Shown here one piece after another: positions 8,682 to 15,808 of a stretch of DNA of 64,000 bases; the stretch's first letter is position 1, and every line of letters begins with the position of its first letter. The stretch spans positions 310,001 to 374,000 of the forward strand of contig NZ_PDKF01000008.1 in NCBI RefSeq assembly GCF_004118855.1. Direction: 5' to 3'. Source of the DNA: Arcobacter sp. CECT 8983 (GTDB lineage: Bacteria > Campylobacterota > Campylobacteria > Campylobacterales > Arcobacteraceae). A program made the position numbers and the translations under genes. The notes below the pieces were generated by a model. The model saw only the letters and a program-made list of their open reading frames with translations, ran no database searches and was not told the origin of the DNA.

Positions 8682-9076
8682 ATGAAAATATAATATATTT
8701 AACAAAATCACCCATTTTTAATAATAATGGTTTAGTATTTCCATCTGAAATTGAAGATGAAAATTATTATGGGATAGGTAATTTGTATATTCCTAATGAT
8801 AAATTAAATCCAATATATAATATTCAAGCAATTTATAATGAACAAATCATTACTATTGAATTGACTTTAAAAAAAGACAATATTTATACATGCAATTTTA
8901 AAAATGTTGGAAAGTTTAATTTTTTTGCAGAAAAGCTATATAAACCTTTGGAATATATAGGAAATATTCAAAGATATAAAAATAAAAGTTTACATTATAG
9001 ATTAAGACTGATGAACACCAATAAAGCAGAATATTGTGTTAGAGAACATGATTTTTACTTCATAGGAAATGAATAG
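8678..9076 (+). CDS. Cassette 2, gene B: uncharacterised partner protein
   Basis: 132 residues; I do not recognise the family. Soluble, no signal peptide or membrane segment, mixed beta-rich pattern with many Asn, Tyr and Ile residues, and a C-terminal CVREHDFYFIGNE. The start overlaps the stop of the ART-like gene (ATGA), so it is made from the same message. It lies within a single cassette with gene A, ended by attC2. By position it could be an antitoxin, immunity factor, second effector subunit or substrate. No helix-turn-helix is evident, which argues against a classical DNA-binding antitoxin. Confidence 0.7.
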   Translation: MNENIIYLTKSPIFNNNGLVFPSEIEDENYYGIGNLYIPNDKLNPIYNIQAIYNEQIITIELTLKKDNIYTCNFKNVGKFNFFAEKLYKPLEYIGNIQRYKNKSLHYRLRLMNTNKAEYCVREHDFYFIGNE

Positions 9077-9143
9077 TTAACAAAACATTGGAAAGAAATA
9101 TTTGACCCTGCGGCTCAAATATTTCTCAACTCAACCGTTATGA
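9075..9143 (+). other. attC2 recombination site
   Basis: 69 bases. Left core AGTTAAC (9075-9081), right core GTTATGA (9137-9143). AGAAATATTTGA (9094-9105) pairs perfectly over twelve bases with TCAAATATTTCT (9115-9126) around a nine-base loop. AACTCAACCG directly before the right core matches the classical L' box. The left core overlaps the stop of gene B and is the exact complement of the core at 8232 that begins this cassette. Confidence 0.92.
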
Positions 9144-9155
9144 TAAGGATACAAA

Positions 9156-9599
9156 ATGACAGATGAAGAATTAAGACATAAAAAGTTATCAAATAAAAGT
9201 TTTACTGAACATCAAATATGGTTGTATAGTGTATTAACAGCAGTATCTATGAGTTTTTTTCTAGCCTTAATTGGTTCAGGAAGTAATTTTCTAATTGGTA
9301 CTTTTTCTGTACAAGTATGTATTTTTCTATTTACTGTTAGTTTAATTTCTAATGCAACTAGTACTTTTATTATTGCTTCACATAAAGACACAACAAACGG
9401 TAGAGAATATATTAAATGGTTGAATGAATCAAAATATGGCAAACTTTTTGGTATTGCTATTTGGAGTTTTGTAGCTAGTATTCTAGTATTAATTTTTGTT
9501 TTTTCTATTTTATCTACTATACTTTTTATTGCAGGTATCTTTATTGCCGTTTATTATGTTGTATTCAAGTCATACAAAGAATATATAGATGGTATTTAA
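9156..9599 (+). CDS. Cassette 3: small integral membrane protein
   Basis: 147 residues, family not recognised. A short soluble N-terminus (MTDEELRHKKLSNKSFTEHQ) is followed by two hydrophobic segments (about 27-45 and 50-72), a polar loop with KDTTNGREYIKWLNESKYGK (77-96), and two more (about 98-118 and 119-137). AAGGA stands eight bases before the ATG. It is alone in a cassette flanked by attC2 and attC3. Membrane proteins of unknown role are common in integron arrays; some membrane-type cassette genes have been linked to phage defence, but nothing in the sequence shows that here. Confidence 0.75.
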   Translation: MTDEELRHKKLSNKSFTEHQIWLYSVLTAVSMSFFLALIGSGSNFLIGTFSVQVCIFLFTVSLISNATSTFIIASHKDTTNGREYIKWLNESKYGKLFGIAIWSFVASILVLIFVFSILSTILFIAGIFIAVYYVVFKSYKEYIDGI

Positions 9600-9607
9600 G
9601 AGTAATA

Positions 9608-9678
9608 TTATAACAAATCATTGGAGAGAAATAGTTTACCCTAGCGGGAAAAGCTATTTCTCAACTCAACCGCTACAC
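9608..9678 (+). other. attC3 recombination site, last of the array, with degenerate right core
   Basis: 71 bases. Left core TTATAAC (9608-9614); right core GCTACAC (9672-9678), which has C in place of the second base of the near-invariant GTT. GAGAAATAG (9626-9634) pairs with CTATTTCTC (9654-9662), and an inner CCC/GGG pair extends it. AACTCAACCG precedes the right core as in attC2. The left core fits the cassette's own start (GTTATGA) at six of seven bases. The changed right core may slow recombination at the array's end. Confidence 0.85.
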
Positions 9679-9707
9679 ATAAAAAACAATAAGGATATAT
9701 AATAGTT

Positions 9708-10133
9708 ATGAAAAAAGAAAATCTAGAAGAGATTGTGATTGAATATTTTAAAAAAGTAGATAGTGGTGACTCTAGTTATCTTAAGTTGTTTACAGATGAT
9801 GTGGATTTTTTCTTTCCTAAATTTGGACAAAAAAAAGGAAAAGAGGCATTAATTGAGTTTGGTAATAGAATTGGAAGTTCTTTAACAAGTATTTGGCATG
9901 ACATAGATGGCTTTCAAATAATATCTGTTGATAATAAGGTTGTTGTCGAAGGTCAAGAAGGTGGCGTAATGAGTGATGGAACTCCTTGGCCAGATAACAA
10001 TATATCTATAGGTCGTTTTTGTAGTGTATTTGAATTTACTGGAAAACTTATTAGTCGTATGTATGTATATGTAGATCCTGATTTTCCAAGCCGAGATTTA
10101 GAAAGAATTTCAGTATTGTCAGAGGGAAAGTAA
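9708..10133 (+). CDS. NTF2-like (SnoaL-type) protein
   Basis: 141 residues. The pattern IEYFKKVDSGD..YLKLFTDDVDFFFPKFG, then GKEALIEFGNRIG, then EGQEGGVMSDGTPWPDN and FCSVFEFTGKLISRMYVYVDPDF is that of the nuclear transport factor 2/SnoaL fold, a cone-shaped small-molecule pocket used by isomerases, hydrolases and many proteins of unknown role. Cytoplasmic. It follows attC3 but is not itself ended by a recognisable attC, so it is either the fixed flank of the integron or a cassette that lost its site. The AAGGA lies 12 bases upstream of the ATG, slightly far. Confidence 0.8.
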   Translation: MKKENLEEIVIEYFKKVDSGDSSYLKLFTDDVDFFFPKFGQKKGKEALIEFGNRIGSSLTSIWHDIDGFQIISVDNKVVVEGQEGGVMSDGTPWPDNNISIGRFCSVFEFTGKLISRMYVYVDPDFPSRDLERISVLSEGK

Positions 10134-10164
10134 CTTATAATAAGCTGTAAATATTATTATTTTG

Positions 10165-10194
10165 CCAATAATATGAGTCTCATATTATGGTTTT
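10165..10194 (+). terminator. Palindromic hairpin before the DJ-1-like gene
   Basis: ATAATATGAG (10168-10177) pairs perfectly with CTCATATTAT (10179-10188), flanked by CC and GG and followed by TTTT. This may terminate the NTF2-like gene. As a near-perfect 21-base palindrome just upstream of the next ribosome site it could also be an operator. The loop of the hairpin would be very small, so cruciform or protein binding is as likely as termination. Confidence 0.45.
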
Positions 10195-10211
10195 AAGCAA
10201 AAGGAGTAAAT

Positions 10212-10808
10212 ATGGAAATTGCTATACTGACCTTTGATGGATTTAATGAACTAGATTCATTTATAGCATTAGGTATTTTGAATCGAATGAAAGATTCTGG
10301 TTGGAATGTCCAAATAACAAGTCCTTCAAAATCAGTTACTTCTATGAATGGAGTTACTATTGAGTCTCAACAGCCTCTAGAATTTGCAAATAATGCAGAT
10401 GTTGTATTATTTGGTAGTGGGTTATTAACCCGTGATATTGCACAAGATAAAGAAATACTTTCAAGATTAAAACTTAATCCTAAAACACAGTTAATTGGTG
10501 GCCAATGTTCAGGAACATTACTTATGTCAGTACTTGGATTATTAAATAAAGTACCAGCTTGCACTGATTTAACAACTAAACCGTGGGTTATTGAGTCTGG
10601 GGTAACTGTTTTAGAACAAGCATTTTTTGCAGAAGGAAATATTGCTACTGCTGGTGGTTGTTTATCTTCAAAATACTTAGCAACATGGGTTATTAGTAAA
10701 TTATCAAGTATTGAAAATGCTGAATCGGCAATTCATTATGTTGCACCAGTGGGCGAAAAAGAAAGTACAGTGAAACACTGCATGTCTGTAGTTGGAAAAT
10801 ATCTTTAA
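10212..10808 (+). CDS. DJ-1/PfpI family protein
   Basis: 198 residues. MEIAILTFDGFNELDSFIALGILNRM is the start of the class I glutamine-amidotransferase-like DJ-1/PfpI fold. GGQCSGTLLMSVLGLL (about residues 96-111) is the nucleophile elbow with Cys in GQCSG, and DVVLFGSGLL precedes it. Members are glyoxalases, isonitrile hydratases or regulator domains; here no DNA-binding domain is present. AAAGGAG stands seven bases before the ATG. Activity is not decided by the sequence; the FNELDS start resembles the isonitrile-hydratase/AraC-linked branch more than the chaperone branch. Confidence 0.82.
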   Translation: MEIAILTFDGFNELDSFIALGILNRMKDSGWNVQITSPSKSVTSMNGVTIESQQPLEFANNADVVLFGSGLLTRDIAQDKEILSRLKLNPKTQLIGGQCSGTLLMSVLGLLNKVPACTDLTTKPWVIESGVTVLEQAFFAEGNIATAGGCLSSKYLATWVISKLSSIENAESAIHYVAPVGEKESTVKHCMSVVGKYL

Positions 10809-11002
10809 AGATGGAAAAGGATGATTTAATTCTATACATTTTCTTGCAAATCAAATATTAAGTAATTGAATCGTTTTTTTCTTAATTATATTGCTATCTG
10901 ACATATTTTTAAATATTTACAATAATTTATTATAAACTACTAATTAACTTTAATGATAAGTCATTTTAGATAAAATAATTTTAATAAAAATAGGAATAAT
11001 TT

Positions 11003-11854
11003 ATGTCAAATATATTAAAAGCATTAGTTAATATTGTTAATAATTATCAAGTTAATGTATCAAATGTAATAAATGGAAATAATAGAGCAAATAATATGGG
11101 AGAGGGACTTGAAACATATATCAAGGATGCTTTTTCAGGTACATTTTTAGAAGTAGATAAAAAAAAGAAAAAAGAAAAATTTAGAGATAACTTTTCTTAT
11201 GAAGGTTCTAAAACTAGGATTCCTGATTTAATTTTAAAAAATGGGGATGCAATAGAAATAAAGAAAACTGAAGTTTTAGGTGACTTGCAGTTAAATAGTT
11301 CTCATCCAAAAGCTATATTAAAATCTAATTACAATCTTTCTGCTGAATGTAAAAATTGTGAAGAACAGCCTTGGATACAAAAGGACATTATTTATGCAAT
11401 GGGGCATATCCCAAAAGACTCAAAAATACTAAAATCTCTATGGTTTGTATATGGTACTTGTTATGCTGCCAACGAAGAAGTATACAAAGAGGTAATTTCA
11501 GAAGTTAAAAATGCTTTAAAAAGTTCTGATAAATTGGATATTGACCTTGAGTGCAAAGAATTAGCAAAAGTAAAAAATATTGATTCTTTAAAAATTACAT
11601 ATCTCAGAGTTCGAGGTATGTGGGTTATAAAGCATCCTTCAAAAATTTATGACGATTTATATAAACAGACTAATGAAATATTTAGTTTAGTAGCTATTAT
11701 TCCTATAGATAAGTACAATAGTTTTCCAAAGGAAGATAGAAATATTATCGAAAATATAGATTCAGTAAGCATCACAGATGAAAAAATATCAGACCCAAAT
11801 AATGCAGCAAATACAATAGATATAAAACTAATTCTTTTTAAGGTTACACAATGA
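11003..11854 (+). CDS. Type II restriction endonuclease, NgoPII-like (GGCC)
   Basis: 283 residues. The start [14 protein letters not shown] and the segment [19 protein letters not shown] resemble the NgoPII restriction family. [19 protein letters not shown] (about 73-91) is a PD-(D/E)xK core: Asp76 with Glu88-x-Lys90. It overlaps the methyltransferase start by four bases (ATGA), the tight coupling of a restriction-modification pair. NgoPII cuts GGCC; that target is inferred from both partners. The endonuclease precedes the methylase, which is notable because methylation usually has to come first. The upstream 190 bases are AT-rich with no evident controller gene. Confidence 0.8.
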   Translation: MSNILKALVNIVNNYQVNVSNVINGNNRANNMGEGLETYIKDAFSGTFLEVDKKKKKEKFRDNFSYEGSKTRIPDLILKNGDAIEIKKTEVLGDLQLNSSHPKAILKSNYNLSAECKNCEEQPWIQKDIIYAMGHIPKDSKILKSLWFVYGTCYAANEEVYKEVISEVKNALKSSDKLDIDLECKELAKVKNIDSLKITYLRVRGMWVIKHPSKIYDDLYKQTNEIFSLVAIIPIDKYNSFPKEDRNIIENIDSVSITDEKISDPNNAANTIDIKLILFKVTQ

Positions 11855-12942
11855 ATATAATATCTTTATTTTCAGGTGCTGGAGGATTAGACTTAGGTTT
11901 TGAAAAAGCAGGTTTTAAAACTATATGGGCAAATGAATATGATAAAGAAATATGGGAAACATTTGAAAAAAACTTCCCTGATACTACATTAGATAGAAGA
12001 AGTATTATTAATATTCCATCAAGTGATATTCCTGATGCAATTGGTCTTATAGGTGGACCACCATGTCAAAGTTGGAGTGAAGCAGGAAAATCAAAAGGTA
12101 TAAATGATCATAGAGGACAATTGTTTTTTGAATTTATTAGAGTTTTAAGAGATAAAAAACCTTTGTTTTTTTTAGCTGAAAATGTTTCAGGTATGTTAGC
12201 TAGTCGTCATAAAGAAGCCCTTGAAAATATTAAAAAGCATTTTACTGAAAGTGGTTATGATTTATCCTTTAAACTTTTAAATGCTCATGATTATAAAGTG
12301 CCACAAGATAGAAAAAGAGTGTTTTTTATTGGATTTAGAAAAGATTTAAATATAAATTTTAGATTTCCTTTGAAATTTCCTAAAAAAATATTTTTAAAAG
12401 ATGTGATTTGGGATTTAAAAGATAATGTTGTATCTGCAAAAGATAAAAACTATACAAATGATAATTGTTTAATAGATAATCATGAATATATGACTGGTAC
12501 ATTTTCCTCTATGTTTATGTCTAGAAATAGGGTTAGAAGTTGGGATGAACCTTCATTTACAATTCAAGCAGGTGGAAGACATGCTCCTATACATCCTCAG
12601 GCTCCAAAAATGGAACTTGTTGAGCAAAATAAAAGAATTTTTGTACCGGGTAGTGAACATTTATATAGAAGATTAAGTGTAAGAGAATGTGCTAGAATTC
12701 AAACATTTCCAGATAGTCATAAGTTTTATTATAAGAACATAAGTGCTGGTTACAAAATGGTAGGTAATGCAGTACCACCAAATTTAGCATACTTTTTAGC
12801 AAAAAAGATAATTGAAGATTTAAGTAGTATCTATCTTAATAAATCACAGGAATTGACAACTGTACCTATTTCAAAGAATTCAAGTAATTATAATACATAT
12901 ATTCCTGATAAAAAGATTGTTTCTTCTCAGATGCACTTGTAA
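11851..12942 (+). CDS. DNA (cytosine-5) methyltransferase, M.HaeIII/M.NgoPII-like
   Basis: 363 residues. Motif [18 protein letters not shown] (5-21), motif [14 protein letters not shown] with catalytic Cys72, motif VI ENV at 110-112, motif [21 protein letters not shown], and motif [20 protein letters not shown] at the C-terminus. The body, including ANEYDKEIW and [18 protein letters not shown], is close to the GGCC enzyme M.HaeIII. It adds a methyl group to C5 of cytosine and protects the host from the upstream endonuclease. A 30-residue tail after the conserved end is unusual. Probably acquired horizontally, being next to an integron. Confidence 0.92.
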   Translation: MNIISLFSGAGGLDLGFEKAGFKTIWANEYDKEIWETFEKNFPDTTLDRRSIINIPSSDIPDAIGLIGGPPCQSWSEAGKSKGINDHRGQLFFEFIRVLRDKKPLFFLAENVSGMLASRHKEALENIKKHFTESGYDLSFKLLNAHDYKVPQDRKRVFFIGFRKDLNINFRFPLKFPKKIFLKDVIWDLKDNVVSAKDKNYTNDNCLIDNHEYMTGTFSSMFMSRNRVRSWDEPSFTIQAGGRHAPIHPQAPKMELVEQNKRIFVPGSEHLYRRLSVRECARIQTFPDSHKFYYKNISAGYKMVGNAVPPNLAYFLAKKIIEDLSSIYLNKSQELTTVPISKNSSNYNTYIPDKKIVSSQMHL

Positions 12943-12995
12943 TTTGACTTGATATATATAATATATTAATAAATCAAAACAATGTAAGGAAAAAC

Positions 12996-13364
12996 ATGAA
13001 AGTACATACCTCAAGAATACTGATTTTTATAACAATTGTAATACTTATTTTATCTGAATTATTTTCGCAAGTAGTTAATCTTTTTTCTATTTTGGGTGCT
13101 ATTCTTGTAATTGTTATATATGGATATTGTGCTAAAATGGCTAGAAAAAGTACAAAAGCTACTATTTGGTTTCTTGTACCAACTATTATTTTTACATTCA
13201 TTCCCTTAGTTATTAAGTTTTGGCCAGAAGAAAAACCTAATTCAATACTTGAATATACACTTTCATCGTTATTGAATAATATTCCATTGCTTGTAAGTTT
13301 TATTATTCCTATTATTTTACTTACAACAGTGTATTATGGTCTTAAAAAACATGAAGAGATTTAA
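12996..13364 (+). CDS. Small membrane protein of unknown function
   Basis: 122 residues, family not recognised. Four hydrophobic stretches: about 8-27, 28-46, 57-74 and 95-115, the first two separated by SQVVN. A short basic link (KMARKSTKAT) and the polar KFWPEEKPNSILEYT lie between. AAGGA precedes the ATG. It follows the methyltransferase by 53 bases on the same strand and could be co-transcribed. No catalytic motif is visible, and nothing ties it to restriction. Confidence 0.7.
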   Translation: MKVHTSRILIFITIVILILSELFSQVVNLFSILGAILVIVIYGYCAKMARKSTKATIWFLVPTIIFTFIPLVIKFWPEEKPNSILEYTLSSLLNNIPLLVSFIIPIILLTTVYYGLKKHEEI

Positions 13365-13530
13365 AAACTATTATTTATTTTAGTGAGTGGTTTAATAAAA
13401 GGTGACACATTAACTATTCAAAACTATGGTAATGCTATGAATTCTTTTACATTCTTTTCAGAATATAATAATAAATACTATCTCTAGTTAAGGTTAACAA
13501 ATAACATTAGTTTTTTTATGGAGGATTGAA

Positions 13531-14169
13531 ATGGATTTAAACAATATTCTTACTTTTGTTGCAGTTGCAACTTTGTTGGTTATTTCACCAGGCCCAAATG
13601 GGTTCCTTATTGCCAAAACAGTTCCTTTGTCTGGTCATAGAGCAGGTTTAGCAAATGTTGCTGGCTTTGTTGCTGCATTTTATGTTCATGGAACTTTGTC
13701 TATATTTGGTATTTCTATTCTTTTAGTACAATCAGCCCATGCTTTTTTTATATTTAAAATGCTAGGTGCTACTTATTTGATTTGGATTGGTTTAAAGGCA
13801 TTAAAAAATGCCATAAGTCAAAATTCAATGACAAAAAATAAACTTGCAGATAAACAGCAAAAATCAATATCAATAAAAGGTGCTTTTATTGAAGGCTTTT
13901 TGACTAACACTCTTAATCCAAAAGTCTCTATATTTTATCTTGCTGCTTTTCCTCTGTTTATACCTTTGGATGGGAGTGCCCTAAGTGCATATTCTCTTGT
14001 CACTGCTCATTCATTAGTGAATCTTGTATGGTTTTCAGCTATGGTATTTACTTTAAATAAAGTAAAAAGAGCTACCAACCACCCTAAATTTAAAATCTGG
14101 TTAAACTCAATAACAGGTATTGTATTTATTGGCTTTGGTACTAAATTAGCACTTACAAAAAATAGCTAA
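13531..14169 (+). CDS. LysE/RhtB-family amino-acid exporter
   Basis: 212 residues with six hydrophobic segments. The N-terminal SPGPNGFLIAKTVPLSGHRAGL (19-40) contains the family-defining PGP/G..AG pattern, and GATYLIWIGLKAL (about 77-89) is also typical. FLTNTLNPKVSIFYLAAFP (about 123-141) is the conserved NPK motif. Inner-membrane exporter of amino acids or homoserine lactone-like compounds, driven by proton force. A GGAG site lies before the ATG. The preceding 166 bases contain only short fragments. Substrate is not predicted. Confidence 0.9.
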   Translation: MDLNNILTFVAVATLLVISPGPNGFLIAKTVPLSGHRAGLANVAGFVAAFYVHGTLSIFGISILLVQSAHAFFIFKMLGATYLIWIGLKALKNAISQNSMTKNKLADKQQKSISIKGAFIEGFLTNTLNPKVSIFYLAAFPLFIPLDGSALSAYSLVTAHSLVNLVWFSAMVFTLNKVKRATNHPKFKIWLNSITGIVFIGFGTKLALTKNS

Positions 14170-14212
14170 TAAACAAATACATGAATAATTTTAAAACAAT
14201 AAGGAAATAACA

Positions 14213-14821
14213 ATTACAAAACAACAAAATCTAATAGAACAATCTCATTATCATTTCAAAATGTTTAAACCTTACGGTTGTGTAAGTCAATTTAGACCTA
14301 AACCAAGAAAAAACAAAAAGTTATTAGGTGACTTTTATAGTTTTCCAAAAGACACCATGGCAATAGGAAGACTAGATTTAGATTCAGAAGGTTTACTTTT
14401 ACTTACAACTGATGGAATGGCTAGCTTTAAAGTTAGAGATAAAAGCATAGAAAAAGAGTACTATGTTCAAGTAGATGGAATTATCACTGATGAAGCAATA
14501 CAAAAGTTACAAGCTGGTGTTGAGATTAGTATAAATGGAACTATTTATCAAACTCTTCCATGCAAAGCTTTTAAAATAGAAGGTGAACCATCTTTGCCTT
14601 CTCGTGGTCGAAATATTCGTAAATCAAAGCATGGACCAACTTCTTGGGTATCTATTACTGTTACTGAAGGAAAGTTTCGACAAGTACGAAAGATGACAGC
14701 CTCTACTGGTTTTCCTACTTTAAGATTAGTAAGAGTTCGTATTGGTAATATCCATATTGGAAACTTGCTTCCAGGTGATGTAATTGCCTTAGACAATCTA
14801 AATGAAGCACATACTTGCTAA
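14213..14821 (+). CDS. RsuA/RluB/RluE-type pseudouridine synthase, apparent ATT start
   Basis: About 202 residues if started at ATT (14213). The first ATG in frame (14261) would cut into the first beta strand, since the family motif YxFKxxKPYG..SQF begins before it, and it lacks a ribosome site. ATT lies seven bases after AAGGA. No ATG, GTG or TTG exists between. GRLDLDSEGLLLLTTDG carries the catalytic Asp of GRLD; KFRQVRKMTASTGFPTLRLVR is the conserved end. It isomerises a uridine in rRNA (RluE-like). No S4 domain, as in RluE. The ATG start remains possible if the protein is trimmed. Confidence 0.82.
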   Translation: MTKQQNLIEQSHYHFKMFKPYGCVSQFRPKPRKNKKLLGDFYSFPKDTMAIGRLDLDSEGLLLLTTDGMASFKVRDKSIEKEYYVQVDGIITDEAIQKLQAGVEISINGTIYQTLPCKAFKIEGEPSLPSRGRNIRKSKHGPTSWVSITVTEGKFRQVRKMTASTGFPTLRLVRVRIGNIHIGNLLPGDVIALDNLNEAHTC

Positions 14822-14853
14822 AATAAGATTTAAAATTTTTAAAGGAATAGTAT

Positions 14854-15312
14854 ATGCAAGAAAAGGAACTAAATACTTTCATAAAAGAAAATTCACACTT
14901 AATACATGAATATATAAATAGTGTGATATTAAAAGATATAGGTACTATGTCTTATAACTTTTTTCTAAGATTAGTTGATAAATATTTTAATAAAGAAAAT
15001 AAAAGAATTCCTTGTGATAACTTAACAGCTGATACTTTAGGGTACTTTCTTATTGCAGAAGTTTTGGGTGAAGCTAAACAAGCATTTCCATTTTTTAGAA
15101 AAGATACTCTTACTTTAGATTATATATTTAAAGATGCAAAGGTATATTTTAATCATGTAAAATTTACTATTGAAGGTAATACTTTCAATATCTATTTAAT
15201 ACAAACAAAAGCTGGGGTTAGCACATTAGATGAAGAGATAATAAAGTATTCAAAGCAATTTTCTATGAAAACCTCTGGTTTAGAAGAGTTTATAGCTAAA
15301 AAATCTAAGTAA
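14854..15312 (+). CDS. Uncharacterised protein
   Basis: 152 residues, family not recognised. Soluble, helical N-terminus (MQEKELNTFIKENSHLIHEYINSV), then a mixed region with YFLIAEVLGEAKQAFPFFRKD and a beta-rich DAKVYFNHVKFTIEGNTFNIYLIQT near residues 104-130. Cysteine occurs once. It lies 32 bases after the pseudouridine synthase and 32 before the rhodanese-like gene on the same strand, with AAAGGAA before its ATG. No motif suggests a role. Confidence 0.65.
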   Translation: MQEKELNTFIKENSHLIHEYINSVILKDIGTMSYNFFLRLVDKYFNKENKRIPCDNLTADTLGYFLIAEVLGEAKQAFPFFRKDTLTLDYIFKDAKVYFNHVKFTIEGNTFNIYLIQTKAGVSTLDEEIIKYSKQFSMKTSGLEEFIAKKSK

Positions 15313-15344
15313 AAAAAACATTATAAATATTATTAAGGATAATT

Positions 15345-15692
15345 TTGAACGAAAACATAATTTATGTATTTATTATATTAGTACTGTATGTTGCTTATAA
15401 AAAATATACTCAATACAAAGTATTAAAACTTGTTCCAACTTTACTTTTAAAAGGTGGACAAATTATTGATGTTAGAACTACAGAAGAGTTTAATACATCA
15501 AACAAAGAAGGAAGTATCAATATTCCAATCACTTATCTAGAAAGTAGAATGAAAGAATTAGATAAGACTAAACCTATAATTCTTTGTTGTGCTAGTGGAG
15601 GTAGAAGTGCTTTAGCAAAACGTACTTTAATATCAAATGGATTTGAAAATGTTTACAATGCAGGAACTTGGAAAACCCTTTTAAAGTTTTAA
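15345..15692 (+). CDS. Membrane-anchored rhodanese-like protein
   Basis: 115 residues, TTG start with AAGGA seven bases before. An N-terminal membrane segment (about 5-18, IYVFIILVLYVAYKK) is followed by one rhodanese domain: IIDVRTTEEFN (40-50) and the active-site loop CASGGRS with Cys82 as the sulfur carrier; a second Cys precedes it (Cys81). Single-domain membrane-tethered rhodaneses accept sulfane sulfur from thiosulfate or persulfides. It is followed by a DUF318-type permease 116 bases later, which may or may not be related. Topology is inferred: the domain is probably cytoplasmic because the following residues KKYTQYK are positive. Confidence 0.82.
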   Translation: MNENIIYVFIILVLYVAYKKYTQYKVLKLVPTLLLKGGQIIDVRTTEEFNTSNKEGSINIPITYLESRMKELDKTKPIILCCASGGRSALAKRTLISNGFENVYNAGTWKTLLKF

Positions 15693-15808
15693 TTTATTAA
15701 TACAAAATACAGCATATAAAATTAGTTAGATTTAAGTTACATCCAATACAATATTAGAAATAACCTATTTGTTTTTTTGGTTCTAAATTTGTCTTCTAGG
15801 AATTTATT

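Larger units (their letters stand above)
6134..9678. mobile_element. Integron: intI, attI region and three gene cassettes
   Basis: A complete integron platform. The integrase lies on the minus strand, divergent from an array of three plus-strand cassettes: 7350-8232, 8233-9137 and 9138-9672. Each ends in an attC site whose 3' part reads TCAAnTCAAnCG(T/C)T. Recombination points are the G^TT in the cores at 7349, 8232 and 9137. Cassette 1 starts in GTTATAC and its end core is GTATAAC; cassette 2 starts in GTTAACT and ends in AGTTAAC. These are exact reverse complements, as they must be if each cassette once existed as a circle. The array is short and sits directly beside guaA. Confidence 0.88.

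Noticed and set aside
10134-10211. A fourth attC after the NTF2-like gene
   Set aside because: There is a palindrome (10168-10188) but no RYYYAAC/GTTRRRY pair and no TCAACTCAACCG-type box; it fits a terminator or operator better.
13365-13530. A possible short reading frame (LVSGLIKGDTLTIQNYG and onwards) ending at about 13488
   Set aside because: About 32 codons from a GTG without a ribosome site; no recognisable family, and the region is too short to call a gene or a proven remnant.
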